A stretch of 6,881 nt of DNA, taken from contig DATCVA010000277.1 of the NCBI GenBank assembly GCA_036567205.1, positions 1 through 6,881 of the forward strand. Reading direction: 5' to 3'. Numbering within the stretch: the first letter of the stretch is position 1; every line of letters starts with the position of its first letter. Shown here piece by piece: positions 5,618 through 6,881 of the stretch. The notes beneath the pieces are model-generated. The model was not told where the DNA came from. It searched no databases and worked only from the letters and a program-made list of their open reading frames with translations. This stretch comes from DATCVA01 sp036567205 (lineage in GTDB: Bacteria; Pseudomonadota; Gammaproteobacteria; Burkholderiales; Burkholderiaceae_B). The translations under genes and the position numbers were made by a program.

Positions 5618-6622
5618 ATGTTAATAAGAAAAATGAGTGTATCTATCCAGGCATTGATGAAAAAATGGCTGGCGTTCGTGATGGTGGCAATGATGGCGGT
5701 GCTGCCAGGTCAGAGCGTGGTGGCTCAGACCGCTTATCCATCGGGTCCGATTCGTCTGATTGTGCCTTTTGGGGCGGGTGGTCTAACCGATATTCTGGCG
5801 CGGGTTATTGCCGAGCATCTGAATAAAGGCTTGGGCTGGAATATGGTAGTCGAGAACAAGGTTGGCGCTGGCGGAAGTATTGGGGCAGAGTACGTTGCCA
5901 GAAGCCAGCCGAATGGGTTGACGCTGTTAATGGGGTCGATCGGGACGAATGCTACGAACCCTTATTTTTATAATGATTTGCGCTATGACCCGAAAAAGGA
6001 TTTTGCACCGGTGGCGCTGGCGGCGTCCGGTACCTTATTGCTGGTAGCTAATCCGTCGCTGCCCATTCACAACATGAAAGAGCTGATTGCTTACGCGAAG
6101 AACAATCCAGGGAAGCTGTCCTATGCTTCGGGTGGCGTAGGCACGTCGCAGCATTTGGCGGGTGAACTGTTGAAGTCGATGGCCAAAATCGACGTTCAGC
6201 ATGTCCCCTATAAGGGGATTTCCCCGTCAATGACTGATTTGCTAGGTGGGCGGGTGTCAATGACGTTCGATATGGCGACGGTGCTGCCGTATGTGAAAGA
6301 GGGGAAAATGCGTCCGATAGCGGTCGCTAATCCTCAGCGTTCGTCAGCGCTTCCTGAGGTTCCGACGATTGCCGAGGCGGGTGTTCCAGGGTATGCCGCC
6401 AGCGCGTGGTATGGGGTGTTTGCGCCCAGGGGAACGCCTGACGCGGTGGTACAGAAACTTAATGCCGAGATTAACAAGGTCATTTCGATTCCTGCTGTTC
6501 GTGAGCAGTTGCTGGGTATGGGGGCCGAGACGTCACCTATGTCGGCAGCGCAGTTCGCGAAGTTTGTGAACGACGAGTCCGTTAAGTGGGGAGGTGTGCT
6601 GAAGGGTATCAGTGTGAAGTAG
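5618..6622 (+). CDS. Bug-family (TctC-like) tripartite tricarboxylate transporter substrate-binding protein
   Basis: A periplasmic receptor of 334 aa from the Bug/TctC family, which captures small carboxylates for tripartite tricarboxylate transporters or signals their presence. Residues 1-36 form a signal peptide: basic MLIRK, then KKW and a hydrophobic core LAFVMVAMMAVL, with probable cleavage after SVVA before QTAYP. Mature-protein motifs are VPFGAGGLTDILAR (49-62, ligand-pocket loop), VVENKVGAGGSIGA (77-90), YDPKKDFAPV (123-132), SGGVGTSQHLAGE (171-183), HVPYKG (195-200), LPEVPTIAEAG (245-255) and YGVFAPRGTP (265-274). All are typical. ATG 5618 has a good Shine-Dalgarno. ATG 5657 would give a shorter, more usual signal peptide starting MKKW. 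No TctA or TctB subunit lies nearby, as is common for this family in Alcaligenaceae. The ligand is unknown, but the neighbouring flavoenzyme and PdxA-like enzyme point to an oxidisable hydroxy or carboxylic acid. Confidence 0.95.
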   Translation: MLIRKMSVSIQALMKKWLAFVMVAMMAVLPGQSVVAQTAYPSGPIRLIVPFGAGGLTDILARVIAEHLNKGLGWNMVVENKVGAGGSIGAEYVARSQPNGLTLLMGSIGTNATNPYFYNDLRYDPKKDFAPVALAASGTLLLVANPSLPIHNMKELIAYAKNNPGKLSYASGGVGTSQHLAGELLKSMAKIDVQHVPYKGISPSMTDLLGGRVSMTFDMATVLPYVKEGKMRPIAVANPQRSSALPEVPTIAEAGVPGYAASAWYGVFAPRGTPDAVVQKLNAEINKVISIPAVREQLLGMGAETSPMSAAQFAKFVNDESVKWGGVLKGISVK

Positions 6623-6793
6623 CAAGGGTGTGTTATGGCGCTCGTTTGTGTGCAATAGCGCTGGTGTTCTTTAGACTCTTTCGTTCCGTGTAGGTGTGTT
6701 GGTTTTTTGACGTGGGCGGGGGGTGGTTCAGGCGTTCCGTGGGGAGTGTCGGAATTTTTGTGTTCGGGCAGTTTTGATAGATCATTATTCTGC
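6623..6793. other. G/T-rich spacer, no gene seen
   Basis: This stretch after the receptor gene is strikingly rich in G and T on the given strand, with the 9-base CGTTCCGTG present twice (6682-6690 and 6733-6741). I find no convincing coding frame and no hairpin plus T-run. A 5-bp stem (GCGCT 6638-6642 with AGCGC 6657-6661) is too weak to call a terminator. Confidence 0.5.
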
Positions 6794-6832
6794 CTATTGT
6801 CCATACGACTGAGAGTCTAGCTGGCGATAGGC
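6792..6832 (+). repeat. Inverted repeat over the end of the right-hand partial frame
   Basis: GCCTATTGTC (6792-6801) can pair with GGCGATAGGC (6823-6832) over ten positions, two of them G-U and only possible in plus-strand RNA. GACT-GAG-AGTC (6807-6817) forms a small inner hairpin. No T-run follows. It may be chance, or a structured region at the 3' end of the incoming gene. Confidence 0.3.
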
Positions 6833-6880
6833 TTGTGTGAATCGCTCCTCATACAGGATAGCAAATTGCTGCATCGCGGC
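6794..6880 (-). CDS. Possible C-terminal end of an unidentified protein (partial)
   Basis: On the minus strand a frame open to the window edge encodes 28 residues and ends at TAG (6794-6796). It includes QQFAILYEERFTQAYRQLDS and ends SYGQ. The composition (mixed charged and aromatic residues, helix-like EERFTQAYRQL) looks like genuine protein, and the antisense frames are less convincing. I do not recognise the family. If real, this gene converges on the receptor gene and lies mostly beyond the right edge. The main doubt is the short length, since a 28-codon open frame can arise by chance. Confidence 0.4.
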   Translation of the reverse strand, partial: AAMQQFAILYEERFTQAYRQLDSQSYGQ

Positions 6881-6881
6881 C

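Noticed and set aside
6682..6741. Two copies of CGTTCCGTG 51 bp apart
   Set aside because: A single 9-base match in a skewed-composition spacer, without symmetry or further copies; not enough to call a regulatory repeat.
6334..6804. Minus-strand open frame (156 codons) over the receptor 3' end and the spacer
   Set aside because: Overlaps the conserved C-terminal half of the receptor, has low-complexity His/Thr/Pro content and no motif; its ATG also overlaps the stop of the more protein-like partial frame at 6794.

Overview
The window looks like a chromosomal segment of a betaproteobacterium, most likely Alcaligenaceae (Bordetella, Achromobacter or Pusillimonas relatives). This rests on three things: the rplI-dnaB order, strongly betaproteobacterial L9 and DnaB sequences, and a Bug-type (TctC-like) periplasmic receptor, a family hugely expanded in that group. 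The genus cannot be fixed from the sequence alone.

Left part (1-1993, + strand): conserved housekeeping genes. rplI (ribosomal protein L9) ends in a strong, symmetrical intrinsic terminator. dnaB (replicative helicase) follows at once and probably starts at a TTG codon behind a good Shine-Dalgarno. A weaker terminator-like element sits on the dnaB stop codon.

Junction (about 1990-2180): between dnaB and the next gene lies an unlisted minus-strand remnant of about 56 codons. It carries the C-terminal signature of SBF-like (YfeH-type) bile-acid:sodium-symporter family transporters. Both ends of that gene are gone, so it is a gene fossil marking where the conserved backbone was rearranged.

Right part (2178-6622): an accessory metabolic module built around a divergent promoter region. 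On the minus strand are an IclR-family regulator and, directly downstream, a PdxA-family dehydrogenase that resembles the PdxA2 branch more than classical vitamin B6 PdxA. On the plus strand are an FAD-dependent oxidoreductase (FAD_oxidored family) and a Bug-type solute-binding receptor with signal peptide. The 134-bp divergent spacer plus its edges holds three copies of a TTCATA-W-TATGAA-like palindrome. One lies on the iclR start codon, one mid-spacer and one on the oxidoreductase ribosome-binding region; these are the best candidates for IclR-protein operators. The simplest reading is a regulated uptake and oxidation module for an unidentified small organic acid. The receptor captures the substrate, and the flavoenzyme and the PdxA-like dehydrogenase oxidise it or its derivatives. 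The TctA/TctB membrane subunits are not in the window.

Tail (6623-6881): about 170 bp of G/T-rich non-coding DNA, then the possible C-terminal end of a minus-strand gene entering from the right.

I see no mobile element, CRISPR array or tRNA, and no clearly new molecular system. The most useful novelties are the transporter fossil, the triple operator with its duplicated start-codon region, a 19-bp tandem duplication over the oxidoreductase stop codon, and the uncharacterised gene combination.
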